Origin: Gemmatimonadota bacterium
GTDB taxonomy: Bacteria; Gemmatimonadota; Gemmatimonadetes; Gemmatimonadales; GWC2-71-9
Assembly (NCBI GenBank): GCA_029863245.1
Contig: JAOTVV010000002.1
Span: forward strand, 124,001 to 188,000
Direction of reading: 5' to 3'
DNA length: 64,000 nt
The first letter of the stretch is position 1. The number at the start of each line of letters is the position of its first letter. Shown piece after piece: positions 37,920-46,882 of this stretch. The notes under the pieces were generated by a model that made no database searches, was not told where the DNA came from, and saw only the letters and a program-made list of their open reading frames with translations. The position numbers were made by a program, and so were the translations under genes.

Positions 37920-38803
37920 AGGACCTGGAGGTGACGGGGAAGGATGGTCACGTCGATCGTGTCGGTCTCGGGATACCGCAGCTCTCCGTCCAGTTGGACC
38001 GGGAGTGGACCGGAGAGGCCAGTGATTCGGATCCGTGTGGTGCGAAAGATCCGGACCTCGCGAAGATGGCCGTGACGCCCCAGGACCACGAACGGCATGT
38101 AGCGCAGGAACCTGATGAGCCCTACGCGCCGGATGAGACACACGTCGAACAACCCGTCATCAGGTGTGGCTCCCGGCGCCAGGCGGAACCCGCCACCCTG
38201 GGTCGGGCCGATCGACACGTTGAGCATCATCACCCGCGCGCGCTCGGTATGTTCGGGAGCCGTGACCTCCACGTCCGGTGGATCGAACGCACCGAAGCTC
38301 TTGTACACGGCCACCAGATACAAGGCGAAGCCGGTGAGGTGACTCATCCGCAGCGTTTGGCGCACGACTTCGGCGTCGAACCCCGCCCCCATGCCGTTCA
38401 CGAAGTACTCGCCCAGCGCGCGGCCCACGTCCATGCGTCGCGGTACGCCGGCCAACACCTTGGGGAGCACTTTGGCCACCGACGCCTTCTTCACACCGAT
38501 GGCGCGCGCATAGTCATTGCCGCTTCCGACCGGCACGTGTCCGAGGATCGTCGTGGTCGGGCCCTCGGCGAGCAAGCCGTTCACCACCCCGTGCACCGTG
38601 CCATCACCGCCGGCGGCCACCACGACCGGCCACCCTTCAGCTCGGGCCTCTGCGGCGAGCTCGACTTCCTCTCCCGCCCGCCGCGTGGTGCGAACCACCG
38701 CTTCCCACCCGGCCGCTCGCGCCGCGTCAGCCAACGGCTGTGCGAGCCCTTCGCCTTTGCCGCGACCGGCTCGCGGATTCAGAACGATGAATGCACGATT
38801 CAC
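37907..38803 (-). CDS. Diacylglycerol kinase-type lipid kinase (YegS/DgkB family)
   Basis: A 298-residue kinase that phosphorylates diacylglycerol or a related lipid. FIVLNPRAGRGKG at the start, VVAAGGDGTVHGVVNGLL near residue 60-75 (GGDGT), and VGSGNDYARAIG near 92 are the nucleotide-binding signature of this fold. Later VQLDGELRYPETD carries the conserved DGE motif. The start ATG at 38803 gives the standard N-terminus. It overlaps the DUF5683-like gene and sits 16 bases past the 3' CCA of tRNA-Sec. Confidence 0.88.
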   Translation of the reverse strand: MNRAFIVLNPRAGRGKGEGLAQPLADAARAAGWEAVVRTTRRAGEEVELAAEARAEGWPVVVAAGGDGTVHGVVNGLLAEGPTTTILGHVPVGSGNDYARAIGVKKASVAKVLPKVLAGVPRRMDVGRALGEYFVNGMGAGFDAEVVRQTLRMSHLTGFALYLVAVYKSFGAFDPPDVEVTAPEHTERARVMMLNVSIGPTQGGGFRLAPGATPDDGLFDVCLIRRVGLIRFLRYMPFVVLGRHGHLREVRIFRTTRIRITGLSGPLPVQLDGELRYPETDTIDVTILPRHLQVLCAR

Positions 38804-38818
38804 AGACGGCGCGGGATG

Positions 38819-38915
38819 TGGCGGGAGCGTGTGGGAATCGAACCCACCAGAGCCGCCTCAGGCGTCTCCCAACGGTTTTGAAGACCGCACGAGCCACCAG
38901 GCCCGATCCGCCCCC
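38819..38915 (-). tRNA. selC: tRNA-Sec (anticodon UCA)
   Basis: About 94-97 nucleotides on the minus strand, including an encoded CCA. The anticodon loop CTTCAAA has TCA, so it reads UGA. The D-stem is six base pairs with a four-base loop (CGGGCC TGGT GGCTCG), a hallmark of selenocysteine tRNA. A long variable arm (TTGGGAGACGCC...GGCGGCTCTGG region) precedes the T-arm GGTTCGATTCC. The acceptor 5' GGGGGCG pairs with CGCTCCC. selA, selB and selD are not in the window. Confidence 0.93.
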
Positions 38916-38925
38916 GTGGCACCCG

Positions 38926-39303
38926 CTACCCTCGCACGGCAATCGCGTCGATCTCGACGCGCACGTTCTTCGGCAGCCCCGCTGCCTGCACCGTCGAGCG
39001 TGCCGGCTTGTGCGACCCGAAGTGCTTGGCGTAGACCTCGTTCATGGCCGTGAACTCCGCCATGTCGGCCAGGTACACCGTGGTCTTCACGACCTTGGTC
39101 AGGCCAGACCCTGAGGCTTGGAGTACTGCAGCCAGGTTCCGCAGGACCCGGTCGGTCTGCGCCGCCACGTCACCCTTCACGATCTCCATCGTCGCGGGAT
39201 CCAGGGCGATCTGGCCGGCCGTGAAGACCAACGTTCCCGACACGACCGCTTGACTGTACGGGCCGATAGCCGCCGGCGCCCTATCCGTATGCACGATCTC
39301 CAT
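38926..39303 (-). CDS. ridA: RidA family enamine/imine deaminase
   Basis: A 125-residue protein. IGPYSQAVVSGTLVFTAGQI near the start and RSTVQAAGLPKNVRVEIDAI near the end match the RidA family, including the arginine in RVEIDA that holds the substrate carboxylate. RidA removes reactive 2-aminoacrylate and related enamines formed by PLP enzymes. It lies 15 bases past fhs and 10 bases before tRNA-Sec on the same strand. Confidence 0.92.
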   Translation of the reverse strand: MEIVHTDRAPAAIGPYSQAVVSGTLVFTAGQIALDPATMEIVKGDVAAQTDRVLRNLAAVLQASGSGLTKVVKTTVYLADMAEFTAMNEVYAKHFGSHKPARSTVQAAGLPKNVRVEIDAIAVRG

Positions 39304-39318
39304 CGTCCATGCCTCCCC

Positions 39319-40998
39319 TTAGAACAGGCCCTCGATCGTTCCGTCTCGCGTGACCCGCATCTTCTCGGCGGCGGGTGTCTTCCCGAGACCGGGCATTGTC
39401 ATGATGTCCCCCGTCATCGCAACGACGAACCCCGCGCCGGAGGAGGGATAGATATCCCGGACCGTGATCGTGAAACCGGTGGGTGCCCCCAGCAACGATG
39501 CGTCGTCACTGAACGAGTACTGCGTCTTGGCCATGCAGACCGGCGTGTTCCCGAGCCCGAACTTGGTCAGCCGGTCGGCTGCCTTCGACGCTTGTGGGGT
39601 GAGTACCACGCTGTTCGCCCCGTAGACCTCTTTCGCGATCCGCTCGATCTTGTCGACGATGGGGAGGTTCTCGTCATAAAGGGGTCTGAATGCCGCACCA
39701 CCGGCCTCGAGCTTCTCGATCACGGCTTCCGCCACTGCCATGCCGCCTTCTCCGCCTTTTTCCCACACTTCGCACAGAGCGACGGTTACGCCCAGGGCCT
39801 CGCATCCCGCTCGTACCACGTCGAGCTCGGCATCGATATCGGCGGTGAATCTGTTGATCGCCACTACGGCCGGCACGCCAAACTTGGCGATGTTCTCGAG
39901 ATGCCGCCGGAGGTTGGCGAAGCCGCGCTCGACGGCCTTCGGATTGGGCGAGGTGAGCTGGTCCTTTGCCACTCCCCCGTGGAGCTTGAGAGCGCGCACC
40001 GTTGCGACCGCCACAGCCACCTCAGGGTTGAGATCGCCGACGCGGCACTTGATGTCGAAAAACTTCTCTGCGCCGAGGTCGGCGCCGAATCCGGCTTCCG
40101 TCACAACGATGTCGGCGAGCCGAAGCCCGGCGTCGGTCGCGACGACCGAGTTACATCCGTGCGCGATGTTGCCGAACGGTCCACAGTGCACGATGGCTGG
40201 ACCGCCTTCGAGGGTCTGCACCAGGTTCGGCGACAGGGCATCCTTGAGGAGCAGGGCCATGGCCCCGTGGGCTTTGAGATCCTTGGCACATACCGGTTGC
40301 TGGTCTCGGGTCATGCCGACCATGATGCGTCCCAAACGGTTCTCTAGGTCGTCGGCGTCCTTCGCCAGCGCCATGACGGCCATGATCTCCGAAGCCGGCG
40401 TGATCACGAAGCGGTCCTGGCGGGGCACACCGCCGAGCGGGCCGCCAAGCCCCACGACGATGTCGCGCAGCGCACGATCGTTCATATCGATGGTGCGGGG
40501 CCACGTGATGCGTCGCGGATCGATGTCGAGCGCGTTCCCCTGGTGCAGATGGTTGTCGAGCATCGCCGCGAGGAGGTTGTGGGCGCTGGAAATGGCGTGA
40601 AAGTCACCGGTGAAGTGGAGGTTGATGTCCTCCATCGGCACGACCTGCGCATACCCTCCGCCTGCGGCGCCACCTTTGATGCCGAACACGGGGCCGAGAC
40701 TCGGCTCCCGCATGCACAGCACCGCCCGCTTCCCGAGCCGCCTGAGCGCCTGCGTGACGCCCACGGTCACCGTGGACTTGCCCTCGCCGGCGGCGGTCGG
40801 ATTGATCGCCGTGACGAGCACCAAGCGACCGCGCCGCTTTCGCGCGGCAAGGCTGGACAGGCGGATCTTCGCCTTGTCGTCGCCGTACAGGATGAGGTCG
40901 TCGGGGCCGAGCCCGAGGTCGGCCGCCACGTCCGTGATCGGGCGGAGCGTTGCCCCCTGGGCAATGGCTATGTCGGTTGGAACCGTCGTCTTGGTCAT
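39319..40998 (-). CDS. fhs: Formate--tetrahydrofolate ligase
   Basis: A 559-residue ligase that uses ATP to join formate to tetrahydrofolate, giving 10-formyl-THF. The P-loop is [16 protein letters not shown] near residue 67. Further marks are [20 protein letters not shown] and [21 protein letters not shown] (landmark [16 protein letters not shown]). The C-terminus [19 protein letters not shown] is conserved (seen as [17 protein letters not shown]). The length is normal. The ATG at 40998 overlaps tatD by four bases. Confidence 0.96.
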   Translation of the reverse strand: MTKTTVPTDIAIAQGATLRPITDVAADLGLGPDDLILYGDDKAKIRLSSLAARKRRGRLVLVTAINPTAAGEGKSTVTVGVTQALRRLGKRAVLCMREPSLGPVFGIKGGAAGGGYAQVVPMEDINLHFTGDFHAISSAHNLLAAMLDNHLHQGNALDIDPRRITWPRTIDMNDRALRDIVVGLGGPLGGVPRQDRFVITPASEIMAVMALAKDADDLENRLGRIMVGMTRDQQPVCAKDLKAHGAMALLLKDALSPNLVQTLEGGPAIVHCGPFGNIAHGCNSVVATDAGLRLADIVVTEAGFGADLGAEKFFDIKCRVGDLNPEVAVAVATVRALKLHGGVAKDQLTSPNPKAVERGFANLRRHLENIAKFGVPAVVAINRFTADIDAELDVVRAGCEALGVTVALCEVWEKGGEGGMAVAEAVIEKLEAGGAAFRPLYDENLPIVDKIERIAKEVYGANSVVLTPQASKAADRLTKFGLGNTPVCMAKTQYSFSDDASLLGAPTGFTITVRDIYPSSGAGFVVAMTGDIMTMPGLGKTPAAEKMRVTRDGTIEGLF

Positions 40999-41783
40999 GA
41001 TTGAGTCGTCATTGGTTGGGCCACCCGGCTCCCGAAACACCGCCCAGCATTGGCCGTTGTCGTTGTGATCACTTCGTCGACCGACACGTCCCGCAGCTCG
41101 GCCACGCGCTCGGCGATCCCCCGCACGAACGCAGGCTCGTTGCGCCTGCCCCGGTGCGGGACCGGAGCGAGGTATGGCGCATCGGTCTCGAGCAACAGGC
41201 GGTCGGCCGGACAGGTCCTGACCACGTCAAGCAAGTTCCAGTTCTTGAACGTGACCATCCCGCTGAAGGAAAAGTAGGCCCCGATTGCCATACCCGCATC
41301 GACCACCGTGGGCCCGGAACTGAACGAATGTAGCACGATGGTGGCGGTCGGCGATCCCGACGCCTGGAGCATGGCCGCCAGATCCCGATCGGCCTCGCGT
41401 CCGTGCACGACCACCGGACGGTTCCGCTCGGACCCCAGCGCGAGCTGGGCCTCGAACGCGGCCCGCTGTGCGGGTCGGGGGGCGTAGTCGTAGTGATAGT
41501 CCAACCCAGTTTCGCCGACGGCGACGACCGCCGGGTGGTCGAGGCAGGCAGCGATACGCGCCGCGACGTCCTCGGTCCACGTCGACGCCGCATGCGGATG
41601 CACGCCCGCGGACGCCGACAGCCCGTAGCGGTCAGCCAGCGCGATGGCTTGCATGGTGGTCTCGATCGAGTCCGCGATGGTGACGATGTGGCCGACACCA
41701 ACGTGCCGCGCGCGGTCGAGCACGGCGTCGCGGTCCGCGTCGAAGCGGCGGTCGCCGAGATGACAGTGGGTGTCGACCAACAC
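40995..41783 (-). CDS. tatD: TatD family deoxyribonuclease
   Basis: A 262-residue metal-dependent hydrolase. [20 protein letters not shown] holds the HxH site, [15 protein letters not shown] the glutamate, [11 protein letters not shown] and VLHSFSSGP the histidines, and [20 protein letters not shown] the final aspartate. TatD proteins are 3'-5' DNA exonucleases with roles in repair and DNA degradation. GTG at 41783 is the start. The stop overlaps fhs. Confidence 0.93.
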   Translation of the reverse strand: MLVDTHCHLGDRRFDADRDAVLDRARHVGVGHIVTIADSIETTMQAIALADRYGLSASAGVHPHAASTWTEDVAARIAACLDHPAVVAVGETGLDYHYDYAPRPAQRAAFEAQLALGSERNRPVVVHGREADRDLAAMLQASGSPTATIVLHSFSSGPTVVDAGMAIGAYFSFSGMVTFKNWNLLDVVRTCPADRLLLETDAPYLAPVPHRGRRNEPAFVRGIAERVAELRDVSVDEVITTTTANAGRCFGSRVAQPMTTQS

Positions 41784-41807
41784 GGCGGTCGGCTCGACGC
41801 CCGACGG

Positions 41808-42776
41808 TCAGGTCGTGGCGGGGACGGGCCTCTCCCCCGGTTTCATGACCTTGACCGCGTCGCTGGGCCAGCGGCGCTCCACCCCCAGGAGGATCGGAGA
41901 AGCAATGAAGATTGACGAGAACGTTCCCGTGAAGATGCCGAAGGCCATCACCCATGCGAACGGGCGGATCACGCTGCCACCGAGGATGAGCAACGCCAGG
42001 ACCGCCCCAAATGTCGTTCCCGACGTGAGGATGGTTCGGGGCAACGTTTCGTTGATCGACCGGTTGAGGACATGGTAGAAGTACTCGCCACGCTTGGTCT
42101 TCTTGATGTTCTCACGCACGCGGTCGAACGTCACGATGGTATCGTTCAATGAATACCCGATGAGCGTCAGCAGCGCGGCCACGACCATGAGCGAGATCTC
42201 GAGATTGAGATACGAGACAAACGCGAGGGTCGTGACGATGTCGTGAATCGAGGCGACCACCGCGGCAAAACCGAACCGCCACTCGTAGCGGAACCAGAGC
42301 ACCAAGAACGTGGCCCCGAACGCCAACAGCAGGGCCAAGGTGGCTCGCTCACGGAGCTCGCTCCCCACCTTGGGGCCAACGGCCTCGGTGCGGACGATCT
42401 CGAACGCCTCGGGTGAGAAGGCGGCGGAGAGCGCCTGGCGCACCGTCTGCTCGGTTTCTTGGGTGGTCTCCTCGCTCACGTCTGCGCGCGGATCGAGGCG
42501 GGCCCGGATTACAAACTCGTTCGGCGCACCGAACGTCTGGATCTCCGTGCCGGAGAGCCCCTGGGCGGCGAGCGCCGAGCGCAGGGTCCCGCTCTGTATC
42601 GACTCGTCGACCGCGTGCACTTGAATCAGGGTGCCGCCGGTGAACTCGATGCTGCTGTTCAGTCCCCGGAACGCGAACACGATCAGGCCAGGTATCAGAA
42701 ATGCAGACGTGACGACCATGGCTGATTTCCAGTGGGCCATGACGTCGTAATGCGCATCATCGAAGAGCCTGAACAT
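41808..42776 (-). CDS. secF: Preprotein translocase subunit SecF
   Basis: A 322-residue membrane protein with six helices. The first periplasmic region carries LNSSIEFTGGTLIQVH (landmark SIEFTGGTLIQ), and the later helices contain YSLNDTIVTFDRVREN and RTILTSGTTFGAVLALLIL. Together with SecD it uses the proton gradient to complete protein translocation through SecYEG. The ATG shares one base with the secD stop (TGATG). Confidence 0.95.
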   Translation of the reverse strand: MFRLFDDAHYDVMAHWKSAMVVTSAFLIPGLIVFAFRGLNSSIEFTGGTLIQVHAVDESIQSGTLRSALAAQGLSGTEIQTFGAPNEFVIRARLDPRADVSEETTQETEQTVRQALSAAFSPEAFEIVRTEAVGPKVGSELRERATLALLLAFGATFLVLWFRYEWRFGFAAVVASIHDIVTTLAFVSYLNLEISLMVVAALLTLIGYSLNDTIVTFDRVRENIKKTKRGEYFYHVLNRSINETLPRTILTSGTTFGAVLALLILGGSVIRPFAWVMAFGIFTGTFSSIFIASPILLGVERRWPSDAVKVMKPGERPVPATT

Positions 42777-44428
42777 CAGATCGCCAGCTCCTTGGTCGCC
42801 CCACGACGCTGCAACCAGATCAGGAAGAAGGTCTTGGTCACGAATACCGCCGTGATCAGGGACGCGATGATACCCACCAGGAGCGTCACCGCGAAGCCCT
42901 TGACCGGACCGGTACCGAACTGGAAGAGGAACGCGGCGGAGATCACGGTGGTGACGTTGGCATCGATGATCGCCGGCATCGCGTTCTGGAAGCCAGCATC
43001 GACGGCGAGGCGTGGGGTCTTATTCTGCTTCACCTCTTCACGGATGCGCTCGAAGATCAGCACGTTCGCGTCCACGGCCATGCCGAGCGACAACACGAAC
43101 CCCGCCAATCCCGGCAACGTGAGCGTCGCGCCGAAGCTCGCGAGTCCACCGACGGTGAACAGCGCAAAGAACCCGAGGGCAAACACGGAAAGCAGGCCAG
43201 CAAACCGGTAGTAGCCGACCATCACCAGGATGACGAGCAACCCGGCAACGACGCCGGCCTGCGCACCCTGACGGATGGAATCGCGCCCGAGGCTGGGTCC
43301 GACCGTGCGCTCCTCGACGATGACGAGCGGCGCGGGGAGCGCTCCGGCCCGGAGCACAAGCGCCAGGTCCTGCGCCTCTTGCAGGCTGGCATTCCCCAAC
43401 TCGATCTGTCCGTTGCGACCGATCTCCGACCTCAGAACCGGCGGCTGTCTGAACACCCGGCCATCCAGCATGATGGCCATGTAATCCCCGACGTGCTGGC
43501 GGGTTTCCTGCCGGAACCGGCGGCCCCCCGCTCGTGTCAGCGTGAAGGTGGCGATCGACTGGTTGTTGGTCTGGTCGATCGTTGCCCGCGCATCCTGCAA
43601 CTGCTCGCCCGTAAGGATCGAGCGCCGCTCCAATGAATACAGGGGGCGGTAGGAGCGCCCTCCCGCCGACCGCGGCTCACTGCCCCACACCAGCTCCCGA
43701 CCACGAGGAATCAGCCGCTGCACTGCAGGGAGGCTGATGAGGCTGTCAGCCCGCGGGAAGTCCTCTTCGGGCACCAGGAACTCGCCCTCCATTTGCCCGG
43801 CGAAGAGGAGCGAACTCAGTGGACCGGGCCGGTCGAGCCCGGTCTGGGCAGTGTCCGGAGCGGCGCTGTCGGCACCCGCGGTGGTATCCGCCCCGAGCAG
43901 CTGCTCGAGGGTCGACGGCTGGGCAGCCGTGTCGCGAACACTCGGGCCGATCCGTACACCGGCCTCCGTGAGTGCCCGGTCGATCGCCGGCAGGGCGTCG
44001 CGGAACAGGTTGTCCATGTCCGTGAGGCGCCACTCCAAGAAGGCCGAGCGCTCCACGATCTGCTTGGCGCGCCCGGGATCGGTGATGCCGGCGAGCTCCA
44101 CCACGATCCGGTCGTTCCCGACCTTCTGGATCAATGGCTCGGCCACGCCGAACTCGTCTACCCGCGAGCGGATCACGGTGAGGGCCCGTTCCAGCGCGTC
44201 CTCTGGGTTAGCGACCACACCCTTGCTCTGGTCGACTTCCAGAGCGAGGTGGATGCCGCCCATCAGATCCAGGCCTCGCTTCAACGGGACCCGCTTGATG
44301 GTCACGTCCCGCATGCGGCCGTCGGGGCTGCGTTCGCGAACGGTGACCTCGCGGGGAACGAGCGAAATGATGCTCGCCACTACGAGAACACCTATCAGGA
44401 TGAGACGGCTACGAATCGTCGAGAACAT
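42776..44428 (-). CDS. secD: Preprotein translocase subunit SecD
   Basis: A 550-residue membrane protein with one N-terminal helix, a large periplasmic domain (about residues 40-350) and five C-terminal helices. LKRGLDLMGGIHLALEVDQS is the usual GLDLxGG site, and SLGRDSIRQGAQAGVVAGLL, LTLPGLAGFVLSLGMAVDANV and NVTTVISAAFLFQFGTGPVKG mark the RND-like helices. The periplasmic region is enlarged by a low-complexity stretch rich in Ala/Asp/Thr (about residues 165-220). It is coupled to secF by one shared base. Confidence 0.95.
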   Translation of the reverse strand: MFSTIRSRLILIGVLVVASIISLVPREVTVRERSPDGRMRDVTIKRVPLKRGLDLMGGIHLALEVDQSKGVVANPEDALERALTVIRSRVDEFGVAEPLIQKVGNDRIVVELAGITDPGRAKQIVERSAFLEWRLTDMDNLFRDALPAIDRALTEAGVRIGPSVRDTAAQPSTLEQLLGADTTAGADSAAPDTAQTGLDRPGPLSSLLFAGQMEGEFLVPEEDFPRADSLISLPAVQRLIPRGRELVWGSEPRSAGGRSYRPLYSLERRSILTGEQLQDARATIDQTNNQSIATFTLTRAGGRRFRQETRQHVGDYMAIMLDGRVFRQPPVLRSEIGRNGQIELGNASLQEAQDLALVLRAGALPAPLVIVEERTVGPSLGRDSIRQGAQAGVVAGLLVILVMVGYYRFAGLLSVFALGFFALFTVGGLASFGATLTLPGLAGFVLSLGMAVDANVLIFERIREEVKQNKTPRLAVDAGFQNAMPAIIDANVTTVISAAFLFQFGTGPVKGFAVTLLVGIIASLITAVFVTKTFFLIWLQRRGATKELAI

Positions 44429-44452
44429 GTCGTTATTGCCAGTGAGAAGGCG

Positions 44453-45391
44453 TTAATGACTAGTGGGGAGGCCCCACCGTGTCAACGCGGCGCGCGCGGC
44501 ATCGAAGTCCTTGTCCAACTGCCGCTTAAGCGCCGAGGCCGACGGGAAGTGATTCACGTCTCGCAAGCGGGCGATCCACGAAACCTTGACCCGCTCGCCA
44601 TAGAGGCGCACGTCGACGTCGAACACGTGCGCCTCGATGCTCCGGGTCGGGTCACCAAACGTCGGACGCGCCCCTTGGTGCATCATGCCGCCCGCTCGGC
44701 CGTCCGACCACTCCACCACCACCGCATATACCCCGTCGGGCGGAAGGAGCTTCCGCCGATCCGGGAGCGCTAGGTTGAGGGTACGGTAACCCAAATCCCT
44801 ACCCCGCGTCGCCCCACGCATAACGGGGGCCGTGAGCGCGTAGGGTCGGCCCAGCTGCCGAGCAGCGGTCTCCAGATCTCCACCAGCCACGGCTCGCCGC
44901 ACCAGTGTGGAGGAAACCGGCCGCCCATCGATGTACACCTCGTCGACGACGTCGACCCCGAAGCCCATCTGTTTCCCGAGCCGCTGCAAGAGGCCGACGT
45001 CACCGGCACGACCGCGCCCGAAACCGTGGTCGTGTCCGATCACGAGCTCACGCATATGGTAGCGGTCGTACAACAGCCGAACGAATGCCTCCGGGGGGCA
45101 CTGCGAGAGTTCGCGGGTGAACGTCATCAGGACCACGACATCCACCTCGCACTGTGCCAGATACTCGTTGCGCTCCTCGCCCGGGGTCAGCAACGAAGGT
45201 GCCGCCGGCGGGTTCACCACCTCGAGCGGGTGCGGATCGAACGTGACGAGGAGACTGCGTCGGCCCGCGCGCCGAGCACGTCTCGCGATTTCCTGGAGCA
45301 CCGACCGGTGCCCGAGGTGAACGCCGTCGAAGGTCCCCACGGTGACGACGGCCCCACGACCGTCGTTGGGCAGAGCGCTACCGTCAGGCAT
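44453..45391 (-). CDS. ribF: Bifunctional riboflavin kinase / FAD synthetase
   Basis: A 312-residue enzyme that makes FMN then FAD. The N-terminal FAD-synthetase domain has VVTVGTFDGVHLGHRSVLQE and LVIGHDHGFGRGRAGDVGLL. The C-terminal riboflavin kinase domain (about residues 195-312) shows VMRGATRGRDLGYRTLNLAL, where the usual PTAN is RTLN (Thr and Asn kept). Its start at 45391 overlaps the truB stop by eight bases, closing the rimP-nusA-infB-type operon. Confidence 0.93.
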   Translation of the reverse strand: MPDGSALPNDGRGAVVTVGTFDGVHLGHRSVLQEIARRARRAGRRSLLVTFDPHPLEVVNPPAAPSLLTPGEERNEYLAQCEVDVVVLMTFTRELSQCPPEAFVRLLYDRYHMRELVIGHDHGFGRGRAGDVGLLQRLGKQMGFGVDVVDEVYIDGRPVSSTLVRRAVAGGDLETAARQLGRPYALTAPVMRGATRGRDLGYRTLNLALPDRRKLLPPDGVYAVVVEWSDGRAGGMMHQGARPTFGDPTRSIEAHVFDVDVRLYGERVKVSWIARLRDVNHFPSASALKRQLDKDFDAARAALTRWGLPTSH

Positions 45392-46244
45392 CGGGGAAGA
45401 CCACTCGCGGCTTGAGGCGGTCGTGCTGCACCACGGCGATGGCGACGAGGCGGCCGGCAGCGACGAGTGCGACCGGCGAGGCCGTCACGGCACCAGCAGG
45501 CAGCGGTCGTCCGTGCACCACCGCGTCCCGTTCCGCCTGGTCGATGTCGAGCATCGGGAGATGACGCACTGCCTCGAGGGGTGGTTGGGGCTCCGCCTGA
45601 CCGGCCGCGATCGCCTCCAGCGCCGTAGCCCCCTCGACGGAAAAGCCGCCCACCCCGATGCGGCGCAGGGTCTCGAGGTGCGCGCCGCACTCCAGGACCT
45701 CACCCAGATCCCGGGCAAGCGCCCGAACGTAGGTACCGCCTCCAACGTCCGCGACGAACCGGACCGCCGACCCCACACGGTCGACAAAGGCGAACCGCGT
45801 AACCTCGACTTCGGCCGGGGCCAGCTGAACCGGCCGCCCCCGCCGAGCGAGCCGGTAGGCCCGCTCCCCATCGGTCTTCTTGGCTGAGTAGACAGGTGGA
45901 CGCTGTAGTCGTCGTCCGGTAAGTGTGGCCATCGCCGTGCCGATGTCCGCGTCACTCAGACCGTTCCACGAGTCGGAACTGACGAGCACCGCCCCGGTGC
46001 CATCGTCGGTGTCGGTTCGGACCCCAAGCCGGATCAGGCCTTGGTACGACTTGGGGAGTGCGGAGAGGTAGGGAGAGAGACGGGTGGCCCGCCCCAACAG
46101 CACGACGAGGAGGCCTGAGGCAAACGGATCCAGGGTTCCTGTGTGGCCAACTCGGCGCATGCCCAAGCCCCGTCGCACCACGTCGACCACGTCGTGCGAC
46201 GTGGGACCCGAGGGCTTGTCGACGAGGAGGACCCCGTCGCTCAG
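45384..46244 (-). CDS. truB: tRNA pseudouridine(55) synthase TruB
   Basis: A 286-residue enzyme that makes pseudouridine-55 in the tRNA T-loop. VLLVDKPSGPTSHDVVDVVR opens the fold, and GHTGTLDPFASGLLVVLLG carries the catalytic aspartate. YSAKKTDGERAYRLARRG and GTYVRALARDLGEVL follow. The start appears to be CTG at 46244, which overlaps the rbfA stop as CTGA; no ATG, GTG or TTG occurs in a suitable place, and the frame upstream has no family sequence. The order rbfA-truB-ribF is conserved. Confidence 0.92.
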   Translation of the reverse strand: MSDGVLLVDKPSGPTSHDVVDVVRRGLGMRRVGHTGTLDPFASGLLVVLLGRATRLSPYLSALPKSYQGLIRLGVRTDTDDGTGAVLVSSDSWNGLSDADIGTAMATLTGRRLQRPPVYSAKKTDGERAYRLARRGRPVQLAPAEVEVTRFAFVDRVGSAVRFVADVGGGTYVRALARDLGEVLECGAHLETLRRIGVGGFSVEGATALEAIAAGQAEPQPPLEAVRHLPMLDIDQAERDAVVHGRPLPAGAVTASPVALVAAGRLVAIAVVQHDRLKPRVVFPDA

Positions 46245-46603
46245 GGGTCGCGATCTCCCGTCAGGCCGTCGAGCAGCCGATCGATGCGCTGAGCGTGCTC
46301 GAGACCGCGATCCAAGGAGAAATGCAGCTCTGGGGTGACTCGCAGCTTGAGTGCGCCGGCGAGGTGGGAGCGGAGGAATCCCTTGGCGCTGTTCAAACCA
46401 TCCAGCGCACGCTCCTTCTCTTCCTCCGAGCCCATAACGCTCACCCGAATGCTGGCGTGCGTGATGTCGGGGGAAACGGTCACGCCAGTCACCGTGACGA
46501 AGCCGACCCGAGGGTCTTTGACCTGCCTGGCGATCGCCTCCGCCAAGCACTCCTGGACGAGTGCGCTTGCGCGTTCTGCGCGGTGCCGTCCCGGTGTCCT
46601 CAT
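46241..46603 (-). CDS. rbfA: Ribosome-binding factor A
   Basis: A 120-residue KH-like protein needed for 30S maturation and cold growth. Marks are RAERASALVQECLAEAIAR, DPRVGFVTVTGVTVSPDITH and LHFSLDRGLEHAQRIDRLLD. The ATG at 46603 overlaps the DUF503 stop by four bases. Confidence 0.94.
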   Translation of the reverse strand: MRTPGRHRAERASALVQECLAEAIARQVKDPRVGFVTVTGVTVSPDITHASIRVSVMGSEEEKERALDGLNSAKGFLRSHLAGALKLRVTPELHFSLDRGLEHAQRIDRLLDGLTGDRDP

Positions 46604-46881
46604 AGAAAATCCGTCGTGGAATCGATGATTCGGACCAGGCCACTCTCACTCACCAGGCGATCGGCCGAGCTCAGGACCTCCTGGGCGTGCCGTCGATCCG
46701 TGGAGACGACGGCGCAGGTCAACTCAGCTCGCTGCCAGAGGTCCTGATGCGCTGTTTCGGCAACCGACACATTGAACTTCTGGTGGAGCCGATCCTTGAG
46801 GCTCTTCAGGACGCGCCGCTTGTCCTTGAGAGACTGGCATCCCTGGACGTGCAGCTCCCAGGTCGCGAAACCGACGACCAC
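46600..46881 (-). CDS. DUF503 (YlxP-like) protein
   Basis: A 93-residue protein with the DUF503 pattern: FATWELHVQGCQSLKDKRRV, LKDRLHQKFNVSVAETAHQD, then TDRRHAQEVLSSADRLV. Members lie between infB and rbfA in many bacteria and are thought to help ribosome assembly. GTG at 46881 is the start, one base beyond the infB stop. Confidence 0.9.
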   Translation of the reverse strand: MVVGFATWELHVQGCQSLKDKRRVLKSLKDRLHQKFNVSVAETAHQDLWQRAELTCAVVSTDRRHAQEVLSSADRLVSESGLVRIIDSTTDFL

Positions 46882-46882
46882 G

